Source of the DNA: Telluribacter humicola
GTDB lineage: Bacteria > Bacteroidota > Bacteroidia > Cytophagales > Spirosomataceae
NCBI RefSeq assembly: GCF_017355935.1
Contig: NZ_JAFIQT010000005.1
Span: forward strand, 62,001-126,000
Length of the DNA stretch: 64,000 nucleotides
Reading direction: 5' to 3'
Numbering within the stretch: the first letter of the stretch is position 1; every line of letters begins with the position of its first letter. The notes beneath the pieces are model-generated. The model worked only from the letters and a program-made list of their open reading frames with translations. It searched no databases and was not told where the DNA came from. Positions 36,738-45,566 of the stretch are shown here, piece by piece. The position numbers and the translations under genes were made by a program.

Positions 36738-37523
36738 ATGAACAGATCATTGTACTCAATTTTTTTTCTACTTTTAGTAGCATCCGTTTACACTCAGGCC
36801 TTTGCACAAAGTAATCGATGGGCACAATTAGGCAAAGCCGGTGACTGGAAAAATACCGTTGATATGGTAGCCATGAATGGCTCTTTATACAGTATTGAAA
36901 CCGACGGTACTTTATGGAAAACCGATATGAATGGCAATTATGAAAAATTAGCCGGAGAAGGCAGTTTTCAGGATGTCAGATTACTGGTCGGACTAGATGG
37001 CTATCTGTTCACTCTTGAAGGAGACGGTGAACTGTACAGAACCAATACCCGTAGCCTCAGGTGGGAGAAACTGGGTAAGGACTGGAAGAATACCGTGGCA
37101 ATGGTGGCCATGAACGGGGAGCTGTATAGTATAGAAACGGATGGTACCCTTTATATCACCGATAAAGAAGGAAACTGGAAACAGTTGGGCGAGGCAGGTA
37201 GCTTCAAAAATGCCTCTCTGCTGGCAGCACTGGACGGATATCTTTGGACCGTGGAGGGAGGTACTTTGTATCGAACCAATCCAAAATCTATGAAATGGGT
37301 ACAGGTAGGCAAAACGGGTGACTGGGAGTCTACCGTTGGCTGGACCAGCGATCGTGGATTTCTGTGGAGCGTAGAAAGCAACGGTACACTTTACAAAACG
37401 GACAACCAGGGCAACTATGAGCAGGTAGGGGAGCCGGGGATCTATTCGCAAATGACTCATCTGGCAGCTCTGAGCAATTATCTCTTCACGATAGAGAAAG
37501 GAACACTCTACCGTACCAGATAA
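36738..37523 (+). CDS. Secreted tectonin/tachylectin-like six-repeat protein
   Basis: 261 residues with a signal peptide (SLYSIFFLLLVASVYTQAFAQ). The mature part is built of six repeats of about 38-41 residues. Odd repeats contain GDWKNTV-MVAMNG-LYSIETDGTLW/Y and a D-x-N/G linker; even repeats contain GSFQDV/GSFKNA-LLxxLDGYLxTxEGGxLYRTN. This alternation suggests three tandem two-blade units forming a six-bladed beta propeller as in tectonins and tachylectins, which bind sugars such as bacterial O-antigen or lipopolysaccharide. The protein probably acts in the periplasm or at the surface as a lectin. It is monocistronic and has its own terminator. Confidence 0.85.
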   Translation: MNRSLYSIFFLLLVASVYTQAFAQSNRWAQLGKAGDWKNTVDMVAMNGSLYSIETDGTLWKTDMNGNYEKLAGEGSFQDVRLLVGLDGYLFTLEGDGELYRTNTRSLRWEKLGKDWKNTVAMVAMNGELYSIETDGTLYITDKEGNWKQLGEAGSFKNASLLAALDGYLWTVEGGTLYRTNPKSMKWVQVGKTGDWESTVGWTSDRGFLWSVESNGTLYKTDNQGNYEQVGEPGIYSQMTHLAALSNYLFTIEKGTLYRTR

Positions 37524-37540
37524 AGTACTCCACCCAAACC

Positions 37541-37570
37541 AAAAAGGGTACCCCCTGAGGTACCCTTTTT
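37541..37570. terminator. Bidirectional hairpin terminator
   Basis: AAAAAGGGTACC pairs with GGTACCCTTTTT around CCCTGA, between the convergent tectonin-like and rtcB genes. Confidence 0.9.
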
Positions 37571-37572
37571 AG

Positions 37573-38790
37573 TTAATCTTTATAAGGATCATAAGTCTCC
37601 ATACCTGCCATGGCTACTCCCACCGGGCGCAGCCGGTGAAGTACCCGGATCGTGTCACCCATGTATCCCAATACCTCTTCCAGCTTTTTGTAGCACTCGG
37701 GGGCTTCGTCAGGTCCGGCGCCACGTAGTTCAATCCCAGACAGGGTCATGTAGTTTTTCATTTCCTTAAAATTAACCTTTCCCTGTGTAATTATAGTAGG
37801 TCTCTTCACCCCGTTCTTGTCGCGCATCCACTTCATTTTACCGGCTGCCTGCGTACGCGACATTACTCTCCCGGCTCCGTGTACAGTAGAGTACAGCGCT
37901 TTTCGGGATTCTTCTGAATCTACCCCCTCAACAACAACTGAGGTGTCGGCCATGGTAGCTCCGACAAAACCCATTTGACCCGGAAAGGCGGGAGTACAGC
38001 CTTTCCGCACCACCCAATAGGTATCGCCAAAGTGCTCCTCCTTCCAGGCGAAGTTGTGGTGGTTGTGTACCGAGAAGGTTACCTCCGGATGGTCCAGGAT
38101 TTCCAGCACCTTATCTACTACGGTGTCACGTCCGGCGTAGGCGTATTCACCCGCCAGATTCATGGCTTCGATGTAGTCCTGACCTATCTCTGAACCCTGA
38201 TCAAACAAGATAGGAGGCGAATCCATAGAACCCTCCTTACCGTGATCCGTAAAGGAGAGGCCCTGTGACAGGGCGATGAAGCCGGTGGTAGTACGGTGAC
38301 CGAAGCCCCGGGAGCCGAAGTGCACCCCGATCCACAGGTACCCTTCCTCATCTTCAAATAGGTCGATGAAGTGGTTACCACTGCCGACGGTACCCAGTTG
38401 TGGCTTAGCCAGATCTTTGTAGAATTTGCGTTGGGGCTTAAACTCAGCGTTGGCAATTTTATCCAGCACCGGATGATCTACGGGCTCATTATTAGGGCGA
38501 CCTACGCCAAAGGATATACGCCTAAATATCTCGTCCATGACCTTAGGTACCTTTACATCCTTGACCTGCAAAATAGTTCGGACAGCCTTGTTGCCACAGG
38601 CTATATCAAACCCCACACCCGACAGGGAGATTTTATACTTATAAGCTACGGCTCCTCCGATGGGATGGCCGTAGCCGTAGTGGGCATCGGCGGTTAGTAC
38701 ACCAATATCTTCTTCTGAAAGGCAGTTTTTGATCTGCCGGATCGAGTTTTCATCAATTATCTCTTTACCAAATATGGTCAGGTTCTTCAT
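37573..38790 (-). CDS. rtcB: RtcB family RNA ligase
   Basis: 405 residues. RtcB active-site motifs are in order: DAHYGYGHPIGGAVAY, GVGFDIACGNKAVR (metal-binding Asp and Cys), GTVGSGNHFIDL, GVHFGSRGFGHR, SVHNHHNFAW, FPGQMGFVGATMADTSVVVEG and the guanylylated His of STVHGAGRVMSR. RtcB joins 2',3'-cyclic phosphate or 3'-phosphate RNA ends to 5'-OH ends with GTP and Mn2+. The protein is shorter than the 480-residue archaeal/eukaryotic form and of a bacterial type. No archease, RtcA or RtcR gene is adjacent, so its regulation and role (RNA repair or tRNA/rRNA maintenance) are open. Confidence 0.93.
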   Translation of the reverse strand: MKNLTIFGKEIIDENSIRQIKNCLSEEDIGVLTADAHYGYGHPIGGAVAYKYKISLSGVGFDIACGNKAVRTILQVKDVKVPKVMDEIFRRISFGVGRPNNEPVDHPVLDKIANAEFKPQRKFYKDLAKPQLGTVGSGNHFIDLFEDEEGYLWIGVHFGSRGFGHRTTTGFIALSQGLSFTDHGKEGSMDSPPILFDQGSEIGQDYIEAMNLAGEYAYAGRDTVVDKVLEILDHPEVTFSVHNHHNFAWKEEHFGDTYWVVRKGCTPAFPGQMGFVGATMADTSVVVEGVDSEESRKALYSTVHGAGRVMSRTQAAGKMKWMRDKNGVKRPTIITQGKVNFKEMKNYMTLSGIELRGAGPDEAPECYKKLEEVLGYMGDTIRVLHRLRPVGVAMAGMETYDPYKD

Positions 38791-39041
38791 GGATTACCAG
38801 GTTAATTCCGAGAATGTAACTTTATAAAAAAGCTGTTCCTGTTGTTGATATAGATCTATAACCTACCCGCGCCCCACCTGACTAACCTAGCTGAGCAAGG
38901 TATTGGGTCATTAATAATTCCTGTAAATATTACAGTAAATATAGCCTGGCTAGTACCTTTTCAACTATGGCCTGCCAAAAGTAGAACTACAAGTATCTAC
39001 TAATAGCATGTGGCTATTTATAAGTGATAATCAGACAAAAC

Positions 39042-39932
39042 ATGAAATCAACTTCAACCCGCCGTTCCGTACTTAAGAATATAGTGGGAGGGGCGACTGC
39101 TCTTTCAGCTACTATGACTCTGACGGAAGCCCTGGCTGCCTCCGAGAAAGCTCTTGGTGCTGAACTAAATGGCAAGATCAAGCACTCCGTATGCCACTGG
39201 TGCTACAACAAAATACCTCTGGATGAATTTTGCCGGGAAGCCAAAGCCATGGGTATTCAGTCCGTAGAGCTACTGGGACCCAATGAATGGCCTACACTGA
39301 AGAAGTACGGCTTGACCTGTGCACTTCCAAACGGAGCCGGTATGGGTATCACTAAAGGCTTTAATGATCCGCAGTACCACGATGAGCTGGTTAAAAGCTA
39401 TGAGGCTCTCTTTCCCAAGCTGGTTGAAGCAGGGTATAATACAGTTATATGTTTTTCAGGTAACCGGAATGGCATGTCTGATGAAAAGGGGCTCGAAAAT
39501 GCCGCTATCGGACTGAAGCGTCTCATGCCTTCGGCAGAAAAGCATGGCATAACCATGATCATGGAACTCCTGAACAGCAAAGTAAATCATCCGGACTACA
39601 TGTGTGATAAATCGGTCTGGGGTGTTGAGCTATGCAAAAGAGTTGGTTCCGAGAATTTCAAGCTCCTGTATGATATCTACCATATGCAAATCATGGAAGG
39701 GGACGTAATCGCTACCATTAAAAAAAATCACCAGTACTATGGGCACTACCATACTGGAGGGGTACCAGGACGGGCTGAGATAGATGATACGCAGGAGCTA
39801 AACTACCCGGCTATCATGAGAGCCATTGTAGATACGGGGTTCAAGGGTTTTGTGGCCCAGGAATTTATCCCCAAAAGAGCTGATAAACTGGCTTCGCTCA
39901 AGCAGAGCATTGGTATCTGTGATGTAGCCTGA
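39042..39932 (+). CDS. Hydroxypyruvate isomerase-like TIM-barrel protein, Tat-type signal
   Basis: 296 residues from the ATG at 39042, which gives the N-terminus KSTSTRRSVLKNIVGGATALSA, a twin-arginine-like signal; a GTG six codons earlier is less likely. The barrel follows the Hyi/OtnI pattern: KIKHSVCHWCYNKIPLDEFCREAKAMGIQSVELLGPNEWPTLKKYGLTCALPNG, catalytic MELLNSKVNHPDYMCD and FVAQEFIPKR, and FKLLYDIYHMQIMEGD with HYHTGGVPGR. Cytoplasmic OtnI isomerises 2-oxo-tetronate in the same acid-sugar pathway as OtnK, but this protein appears exported and is 16 kb away, so a link is speculative. It is monocistronic. Confidence 0.88.
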   Translation: MKSTSTRRSVLKNIVGGATALSATMTLTEALAASEKALGAELNGKIKHSVCHWCYNKIPLDEFCREAKAMGIQSVELLGPNEWPTLKKYGLTCALPNGAGMGITKGFNDPQYHDELVKSYEALFPKLVEAGYNTVICFSGNRNGMSDEKGLENAAIGLKRLMPSAEKHGITMIMELLNSKVNHPDYMCDKSVWGVELCKRVGSENFKLLYDIYHMQIMEGDVIATIKKNHQYYGHYHTGGVPGRAEIDDTQELNYPAIMRAIVDTGFKGFVAQEFIPKRADKLASLKQSIGICDVA

Positions 39933-39943
39933 TCCACCCATCA

Positions 39944-40003
39944 TAATTAGAAAAAGGCATAGGTACTGACATAATTGTCAGTACCTATGCCTTTTTCTAA
40001 TTA
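39944..40003. terminator. Bidirectional terminator, 28-bp perfect stem
   Basis: Arms 39944-39971 and 39976-40003 appear exactly complementary around a TAAT loop; the arms include A5/T5 tracts. It separates the convergent isomerase and DUF2254 genes. Confidence 0.9.
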
Positions 40004-40023
40004 CTTATAGTCTTGTATAGTGC

Positions 40024-41322
40024 TCAGACATGCATTTGCTCCCTGGCGTTTTGTACCAATGCTCTGATGTAAGCTATATCTTCCTCACTGGTCATTTCTT
40101 TGGAGGAGCCACTCTCAATGGAAGTAAGTTCTTTCTCGATAAGAGTCCGATGTGCCTGGTGCTTATCGCGCTGGCTGATCTTTACAAGAAGGTCTATCAG
40201 ACGGGACTGTACTGTTACATCCTGTGTCGAGTAAGGTCTGATACTGGCCATGCACAAGTAAAACACCCATTCGAACGGAATGGTGGAGTACACGATTACG
40301 GCTGCTCCATCTTCTGACTGGGTTACCTTCTGACCCGTTAGTCTCTGGAGCCTGGTGAACAGGTCCGAAAGATAATCAATAGCGTTAATGGCTGTACCAG
40401 GATCATTTACGGCCGGACTTAGCGCTTTTACGGCTATTTCAGTAAGGTGTTTAAATCCGTACAGGAAGTTGTCTCCCACCAGCTCCTGATGCCTTAGAAT
40501 GATATTTTCCTCCAGTAGTTTCATTATGTCATCATTCATAGGTTGATTGATTTGGAGGAAAGGGTCGCCTTTCAAAACGTACATACCCTGGATCTTCAGT
40601 AATTTTAGTTTCAGGTTGAGCTTCCTGGCCCGGATCATGAAATGATCCTGGGTGATAGCATTGAAGTACCCGGATTCCCAGGCTTTTATTGTAATGAATT
40701 CTTCCTCTTCTTTCCACTGTTCGTAGTAGTTGCCGCTGCTATGTTCGGTATCTAACACGCGCCGGGTAGTGCGGTATATTCTGTTTACGATATTACCAAT
40801 CTGAATATCATTGGAGACTTTGTGTATAAAGTAGATAAAGGTAATAAGGCAGCTAAAAGCAAGAAACATGGCAAGGACTACCGAGAGGAGTGGCACCTCA
40901 GGCCCTTTCGGCATAGTCTGAATATTGCTTAATATAACCGTGATAAAGCATATAGTACCCATGATAATACCCAGCACCATCTGATTTCCCTTTTGTTTGG
41001 CAAGATCAGGTATAAGTCGGGGAGAAAAACTGGACATAATCTGGGTGAGGACGATCATGACCATAGAAAAACTGAATGTCACCAGACTAATGAGGCCGGT
41101 CAGGAGGGAAGAAAGCAGACTTGTGGCCGTACTGGCGTTATCAATGCGGAGAAAGGGGACTTTATTAATCAGATAGCTACCCACCGATATTTCGTCAAGA
41201 TAAACGATGCACCACGAGAGTGACAGCATACCCAGCGTGATCATGACCGGATAGAACGCGATGCTGGACGTAACCTGTAAATATGCTTTTGTTAATAGGT
41301 ACCTCCCCTTGGTTGTAACCAT
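40024..41322 (-). CDS. DUF2254 membrane protein
   Basis: 432 residues. Four N-terminal membrane helices: about 18-40 (SIAFYPVMITLGMLSLSWCIVYL), 66-92 (SLLSSLLTGLISLVTFSFSMVMIVLTQ), 115-132 (MVLGIIMGTICFITVIL) and 142-166 (PLLSVVLAMFLAFSCLITFIYFIH). The helix-2 extension QIMSSFSPRLIPDLAKQKGNQ is the DUF2254 signature. The C-terminal cytoplasmic half includes ITQDHFMIRARKLNLKLKLLKIQGMYVLKGDP and LTEIAVKALSPAVNDPGTAINAIDYL, the most conserved family segment. The function is unknown; the pattern resembles a channel or sensor. Monocistronic. Confidence 0.9.
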   Translation of the reverse strand: MVTTKGRYLLTKAYLQVTSSIAFYPVMITLGMLSLSWCIVYLDEISVGSYLINKVPFLRIDNASTATSLLSSLLTGLISLVTFSFSMVMIVLTQIMSSFSPRLIPDLAKQKGNQMVLGIIMGTICFITVILSNIQTMPKGPEVPLLSVVLAMFLAFSCLITFIYFIHKVSNDIQIGNIVNRIYRTTRRVLDTEHSSGNYYEQWKEEEEFITIKAWESGYFNAITQDHFMIRARKLNLKLKLLKIQGMYVLKGDPFLQINQPMNDDIMKLLEENIILRHQELVGDNFLYGFKHLTEIAVKALSPAVNDPGTAINAIDYLSDLFTRLQRLTGQKVTQSEDGAAVIVYSTIPFEWVFYLCMASIRPYSTQDVTVQSRLIDLLVKISQRDKHQAHRTLIEKELTSIESGSSKEMTSEEDIAYIRALVQNAREQMHV

Positions 41323-41423
41323 ATAGTTATTAATTAGGTGTATAGAAGCCCTATAACAACATTCCCACTCATAGTTAGTTTAAAATCGCACTCAAGTATC
41401 GTGACACCGGAACTGGTGCATCA

Positions 41424-41460
41424 GTAAAAAAGGACCTACTTCCGGTAGATCCTTTTTTAC
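41424..41460. terminator. Hairpin terminator
   Basis: GTAAAAAAGGA-C-CTAC pairs with GTAG-A-TCCTTTTTTAC with one mismatch. It lies between two minus-strand genes and ends the VKOR-like gene. Confidence 0.8.
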
Positions 41461-41531
41461 TTTCATATATGCAGTTCCCAGTATCAGAAAAAGGACCTGG
41501 TAGAATGGATGTACAAGACCCTGAATTGAGA

Positions 41532-42911
41532 TCAGACTATATACTTATCGAAGCTTCCCCTCTTGTCCTCTACTTTGCCTTTCGGGAAGGATAGCGGGAT
41601 CAGTACGGCACCGGCAATAACCCCATTCCACATAGCGGCATTTTTATCCGTACCCAGGATCCAGGGAGCCGCGATAAGCCACAGACCAAACAGGATCAGC
41701 AGGTACCGAGCCGGGCGACCTACTTCCGACATGGCAATCACAGAAAATGTAATGATGAGGGCACCGGTAATATTTTCGCTATATGATATAGTATCCCTGT
41801 ACCCCAGTGTGCTATACGCCGACATCACCCATGCTCCAATGACCAGTGTAAATATCAGATTCCAGGGGCGTAGCTTGATGTCATTAAGCATCTCATTACC
41901 GGTCAGTTCCAGAAGGGTAGAAGGTAAATGGACTCTTGTCTCTTTACCGCCCTGCATGGTACCTCCAAACCAGAAGGTGGTCCAGTATGAGGTGCCGTGC
42001 GCTTTCTTTTCGGCCCGCATCATCTGGATGGTAGCCACAGCCTCGTCGATAGTGAAGGGAATCATGAGCATGGAGATCATGGCACTGGTAAGACACAGGG
42101 TACACCAGTAGCCAACCGATACCGGCTGCAGGATCACCAGGGTAATACTAACTACCCCCAGCGGTATGATCAGAATCGCGAAAATGATCACTACCCAGGG
42201 CATAGTGCGCCAGCGGTTAATGGCTCCGGCGCAGCCAAAAAGGATATCCATCACGTAAGAGAAAGCCCCCAGCATGGCATCCGATACCGGAAAAGACTTG
42301 GATACTTTTGAGGTCAGTACCTGTCGGGTACCATCCCCAAAGAAAGGGTCCCAGATGGTATCAATATAACCCATTTGATAGGCGCCCATGTACCGGGCGA
42401 CAAAGAAACCTACCCACGACAGAAAGATCACAGGCAGGCGCTGGTTCCAGGAGGAAGGGTTATAGGTCCAGCCCGGAGGTATATCAGGTCCCGGTTTTTC
42501 AAAGAGCTTGATGCCGGGCTGACCGGGAATAATAATAGCAAATACGACGGCTAAGGTACCCACCAGATAATCATTATGAAACCCGGCCTCCTGCTTAGCC
42601 CAGAAGATCATGGGAGCGATTAATAGCCAGACACCTAGCAACACGATGCTCCACTGTGCCCACAGCCGGTAGGGATTGAGAGCCAGGTAGCTGAGCACAA
42701 CCATTAAAAAGCCGGTTATAATATCGCTCCAGATCATGAGCGGCTCCTGATACCCAAAGGAGGGTGGGGAGGCTATCAGCCAGAGACCCAGAACTAGGGT
42801 ACAGTAAAACACCCAACCTATTTTTCGGTGATGTTCCTCCTGGATATGCTGCTTCTCCTGCGGGAATTTACTTTTTTCAACAAAGAATAGATTGCTAAAT
42901 GTCAGGTTCAT
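41532..42911 (-). CDS. SPW-VKOR-SPW fusion membrane protein, paralogue 1
   Basis: 459 residues, about 12 membrane helices in three blocks. Residues 31-130 are SPW repeats (SPPSFGYQEPLMIWSDIITGFLM; APMIFWAKQEAGFHNDYLVGTLAV). Residues 160-300 are a vitamin K epoxide reductase-like domain (GYIDTIWDPFFGDGTRQVLTS; RWRTMPWVVIIFAILIIPLG) ending in the redox motif W-C270-TL-C273. A third block (about 350-445) repeats SPW-like helices (YSTLGYRDTISYSENITGALIITFSV; LIAAPWILGTDKNAAMWNGVIAGA). VKOR domains reoxidise disulfide-forming partners using quinones, but the loop Cys pair of canonical VKOR is not seen here. A paralogue lies 8 kb away. The role is unknown. Confidence 0.85.
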   Translation of the reverse strand: MNLTFSNLFFVEKSKFPQEKQHIQEEHHRKIGWVFYCTLVLGLWLIASPPSFGYQEPLMIWSDIITGFLMVVLSYLALNPYRLWAQWSIVLLGVWLLIAPMIFWAKQEAGFHNDYLVGTLAVVFAIIIPGQPGIKLFEKPGPDIPPGWTYNPSSWNQRLPVIFLSWVGFFVARYMGAYQMGYIDTIWDPFFGDGTRQVLTSKVSKSFPVSDAMLGAFSYVMDILFGCAGAINRWRTMPWVVIIFAILIIPLGVVSITLVILQPVSVGYWCTLCLTSAMISMLMIPFTIDEAVATIQMMRAEKKAHGTSYWTTFWFGGTMQGGKETRVHLPSTLLELTGNEMLNDIKLRPWNLIFTLVIGAWVMSAYSTLGYRDTISYSENITGALIITFSVIAMSEVGRPARYLLILFGLWLIAAPWILGTDKNAAMWNGVIAGAVLIPLSFPKGKVEDKRGSFDKYIV

Positions 42912-43304
42912 ATGCTTAGATAGTTTGAGACAGTTTAAAGAATGACTGGATAAGGTACTGGGTGATCTTAGTCCAAGGATTCATCAGCCGCACTGTTCAA
43001 CTTCCTCGATGTCACATTTTCAGATTAGCTCTTTAATTTGATCTACTACTTAAATAACAGGACATTACGGTTTATGTTTTTGCTACCGCTGTTATTGCCT
43101 CTGCCCAATACGTATTGATCGCTGCATGTACTTTACAGTTTTATGGATGACCCGAACAATAGTAGGATGCTGTTGTTTGGGTTAATACTAACCCCTGGCA
43201 GTACGTGTGGCTGATGTCAATCTGGCTCTCAAAGCCACTACTCCCTCTTCCCGATTTTACCATTCGACCGTGAGCAGGATGCTTAGCTACTAACCTTATC
43301 CGTT
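42912..43304. other. Divergent intergenic region
   Basis: About 390 bases holding the promoters of the VKOR-like and sterol-desaturase-like genes. One short dyad GGGTTA-ATAC-TAACCC lies at 43179-43194. No gene recognised. Confidence 0.4.
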
Positions 43305-44150
43305 ATGAAAAACAGTAACAGTAAGCTCATAAGGAAGCTATTTGATTTTGGAGGGGCACCCATTCTGGCAGTAGGTGTTTTGGGACTTTTCTATCTTGAA
43401 AAGCGGTATGCCCTGCGCAAACGGAAAGACGCTCTGTGGGAAAGGCTTAAGACTAATACAATGGTTTCTTCTACCGCAGTTGCAGCCCTGCGTCTTTCGC
43501 TGATACCGGCCATGGTAAAGGCCGCTTCACTAGGAGAAAAACATAATGTGGGTTTATTACGGATACTTCGGGTTCCGCTCCCTCTCAACCATTTTCTGAG
43601 CTTCCTGCTGCTGGATTACGGAAGTTACCGCTGGCACAAACTCAATCATCGGTTCCCGTTCCTATGGCGGTTCCATCAGGTACATCATGCCGATCTGGAT
43701 CTGGATGTAACAACGGCCCTGCGTTTTCATTTTGGTGAAGTACTTATCTCGGTGCTGTATCGGGGAGGATGGGCCTTATTGGCCGGAGTGAGTCCCCGGC
43801 AGGTGCTCGTGTACGAGATAATATTTGAAGTAGCTACCAACTTCCACCACACCAATCTTAAGCTGCCCGAAAAACTGGATCGGCGACTGGCGGATTTCAT
43901 TGTTACTCCCCGAATGCATGGTATTCATCATTCAGTAATCAGAGACGAAACCGATAGTAATTACAGTGTAGTACTTACCATCTGGGACCGGCTGCATCAG
44001 ACCCTCCGACTGGATATCCCCCAGGACCAGATCAACATTGGAGTACCCTACATCCGAAAACATACCGATGTAAAAGAGCTGATGGTGATGCCCCTTCAAC
44101 AAGTCCCTGATTGGAAGTTTCCGGATGGACAGGTACCCACCAGAGTATAA
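43305..44150 (+). CDS. Sterol desaturase/fatty acid hydroxylase family membrane di-iron protein
   Basis: 281 residues. The His clusters of the superfamily are present: HKLNH and HQVHH in YRWHKLNHRFPFLWRFHQVHHADLDLDVTTALRFH, then TNFHHTNLKLP and RMHGIHHSVIRDETDSNYSVVLTIWDRL. These bind a di-iron centre that hydroxylates or desaturates a lipid at the membrane. Helices are visible at about 15-28 and 95-110. The lipid substrate (carotenoid, fatty acid, hopanoid or ornithine lipid) cannot be assigned from context. Monocistronic. Confidence 0.9.
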   Translation: MKNSNSKLIRKLFDFGGAPILAVGVLGLFYLEKRYALRKRKDALWERLKTNTMVSSTAVAALRLSLIPAMVKAASLGEKHNVGLLRILRVPLPLNHFLSFLLLDYGSYRWHKLNHRFPFLWRFHQVHHADLDLDVTTALRFHFGEVLISVLYRGGWALLAGVSPRQVLVYEIIFEVATNFHHTNLKLPEKLDRRLADFIVTPRMHGIHHSVIRDETDSNYSVVLTIWDRLHQTLRLDIPQDQINIGVPYIRKHTDVKELMVMPLQQVPDWKFPDGQVPTRV

Positions 44151-44458
44151 TCTTACCCAGGGGTAGGTATATACTAAACTCTATCCGGCGGCTGTAAAGC
44201 TACCCTGTAAAACCAATGGTATGAATAGTATGAATGATGGGTGTAGTATGGTATCGTACAAACAATCTGGTTATACTAAGGTTACAAATCAATGAGTTGC
44301 ACAAAGTGTCCAGTATTAGTAGACACATGCAATTTGCTTCTCCTACTCTTCTACTCGTGATCGATATACAAGTACTTAAAGGTAGTGGTACAGGTTTTGG
44401 GTACCCTCCACATCAGTAGTATACAATCAAATACAAAACATATATCCACAAAATAGTC
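44151..44458. other. Intergenic region, nothing convincing
   Basis: A 61-codon plus-strand frame exists but has no coding character. No terminator hairpin was seen after the desaturase-like gene. Confidence 0.4.
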
Positions 44459-45478
44459 ATGAGTGAACAAAGCGAAACAAAACAGCTCACTAAAGTAGCT
44501 TCATTCAAAGGAGTACAGGTTACCGGAGTAACCATGAGTGATGGAGGACGTCTTTTTGCCTGTTTTCCAAGATGGAGGGATGGAGTACCCTTCTCAGTAG
44601 TTGAAGTCGATGAGGATGGTAGCTACACCCCTTATCCCGACGAATCGTGGAACCATTGGCAGGGAGCCCCGCAGGAAAATAAGTTTACTTGTGTACAGGC
44701 CGTCTATGCCCACGGTAATTCCTTATTCGTACTTGACCCGGCCAGCCCCGAAATGAAAGGAGTAGTCGGGAACCCAGCACTCTATGAGTTTGATCTGAAC
44801 ACTGACTTGCTAAAGAATAAGTGGATTTTTGACAGGAAAATAGCTCAGGAACAATCATACCTAAATGACCTGCGGATTGACGAAGAGTACAACAGGATAT
44901 ATATAACGGAGTCCGGTACCGGTGCCATTATATTACTGGATATCGTATCAGGCGTAGCTCGCAGATTACTTGATAATCACCCTTCCACCAAAGCTGAGGA
45001 TATATACCTGACCGTAGAGGGGGAAAAGTGGCTCCGGGAGGGAAAGCAGCCACAGATGCATGCTGATGGTATTGCCCTATCGCCCGACAAAGCTTTTCTG
45101 TACTACCACTCTTTGACTGGCTATCACCTGTACCGGGTATCTACAGACATCCTTACCAGTGAGATCATCGACGAAGAAAAGCTCGAACAGCAGGTCGAAA
45201 ACCTTGGCAAAACGCCGGCTCCGGACGGAATGATATTTGACCAGAACGACAATATGTACATGGCTGATCTGGAAAAAAATGCCGTAGTATACCGGACTCC
45301 CGAGGGAGAGATCAAAACCCTGGTACAAGACGAGCAGATCAAATGGGCCGACACCTTCACCCTCGATGGTAGGGGTAACTTGTTGTTTACTACTTCACGG
45401 ATTCACGAAGCCGTGGGAGATATCTCTGACATGGAGTTTTGCATCTATAGCGTACCTCTCGCGGGACAAGACGCTTAA
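44459..45478 (+). CDS. Major royal jelly/yellow-like beta-propeller protein
   Basis: 339 residues. Family landmarks include VTGVTMSDGGRLFACFPRWRDGVPFSVVEV, NKFTCVQAVYAHGNSLFVLDPASPEM, LNDLRIDEEYNRIYITESGTGAIILLDIVSG and MHADGIALSPDKAFLYYHSLTGYHLYRV, matching the MRJP/yellow (SMP-30-related) propeller. No signal peptide is present, so it is probably cytoplasmic. Bacterial members are uncharacterised; lactonase-like activity is a possibility. It sits 88 bases upstream of the molybdenum aldehyde oxidoreductase operon on the same strand and may be co-transcribed with it, hinting at hydrolysis or sensing of a related metabolite. Confidence 0.85.
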   Translation: MSEQSETKQLTKVASFKGVQVTGVTMSDGGRLFACFPRWRDGVPFSVVEVDEDGSYTPYPDESWNHWQGAPQENKFTCVQAVYAHGNSLFVLDPASPEMKGVVGNPALYEFDLNTDLLKNKWIFDRKIAQEQSYLNDLRIDEEYNRIYITESGTGAIILLDIVSGVARRLLDNHPSTKAEDIYLTVEGEKWLREGKQPQMHADGIALSPDKAFLYYHSLTGYHLYRVSTDILTSEIIDEEKLEQQVENLGKTPAPDGMIFDQNDNMYMADLEKNAVVYRTPEGEIKTLVQDEQIKWADTFTLDGRGNLLFTTSRIHEAVGDISDMEFCIYSVPLAGQDA

Positions 45479-45510
45479 TTTTCAGCATTCAATATATCTG
45501 CTAAATCTTG

Positions 45511-45535
45511 GCCGGGATGGTAGCGCTATCCCGGC
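45511..45535 (+). other. Hairpin in the leader of the aldehyde oxidoreductase operon
   Basis: GCCGGGAT pairs with ATCCCGGC around GGTAGCGCT; no T-run follows. It lies 32 bases before the paoA-like start. It may modulate expression or RNA processing between the genes. Confidence 0.4.
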
Positions 45536-45566
45536 TCCATCCGTCATTACCCATCCACTTCATCTT

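Noticed and set aside
43149-43194. Possible structured leader (CCCGAACAA with TTGTTTGGG, plus GGGTTA/TAACCC) in the divergent spacer
   Set aside because: The arms are imperfect or short and overlap each other; I could not match it to any riboswitch class.
44234-44419. 61-codon plus-strand frame between the desaturase-like and MRJP-like genes
   Set aside because: No start context, no domain, and a composition like intergenic DNA.
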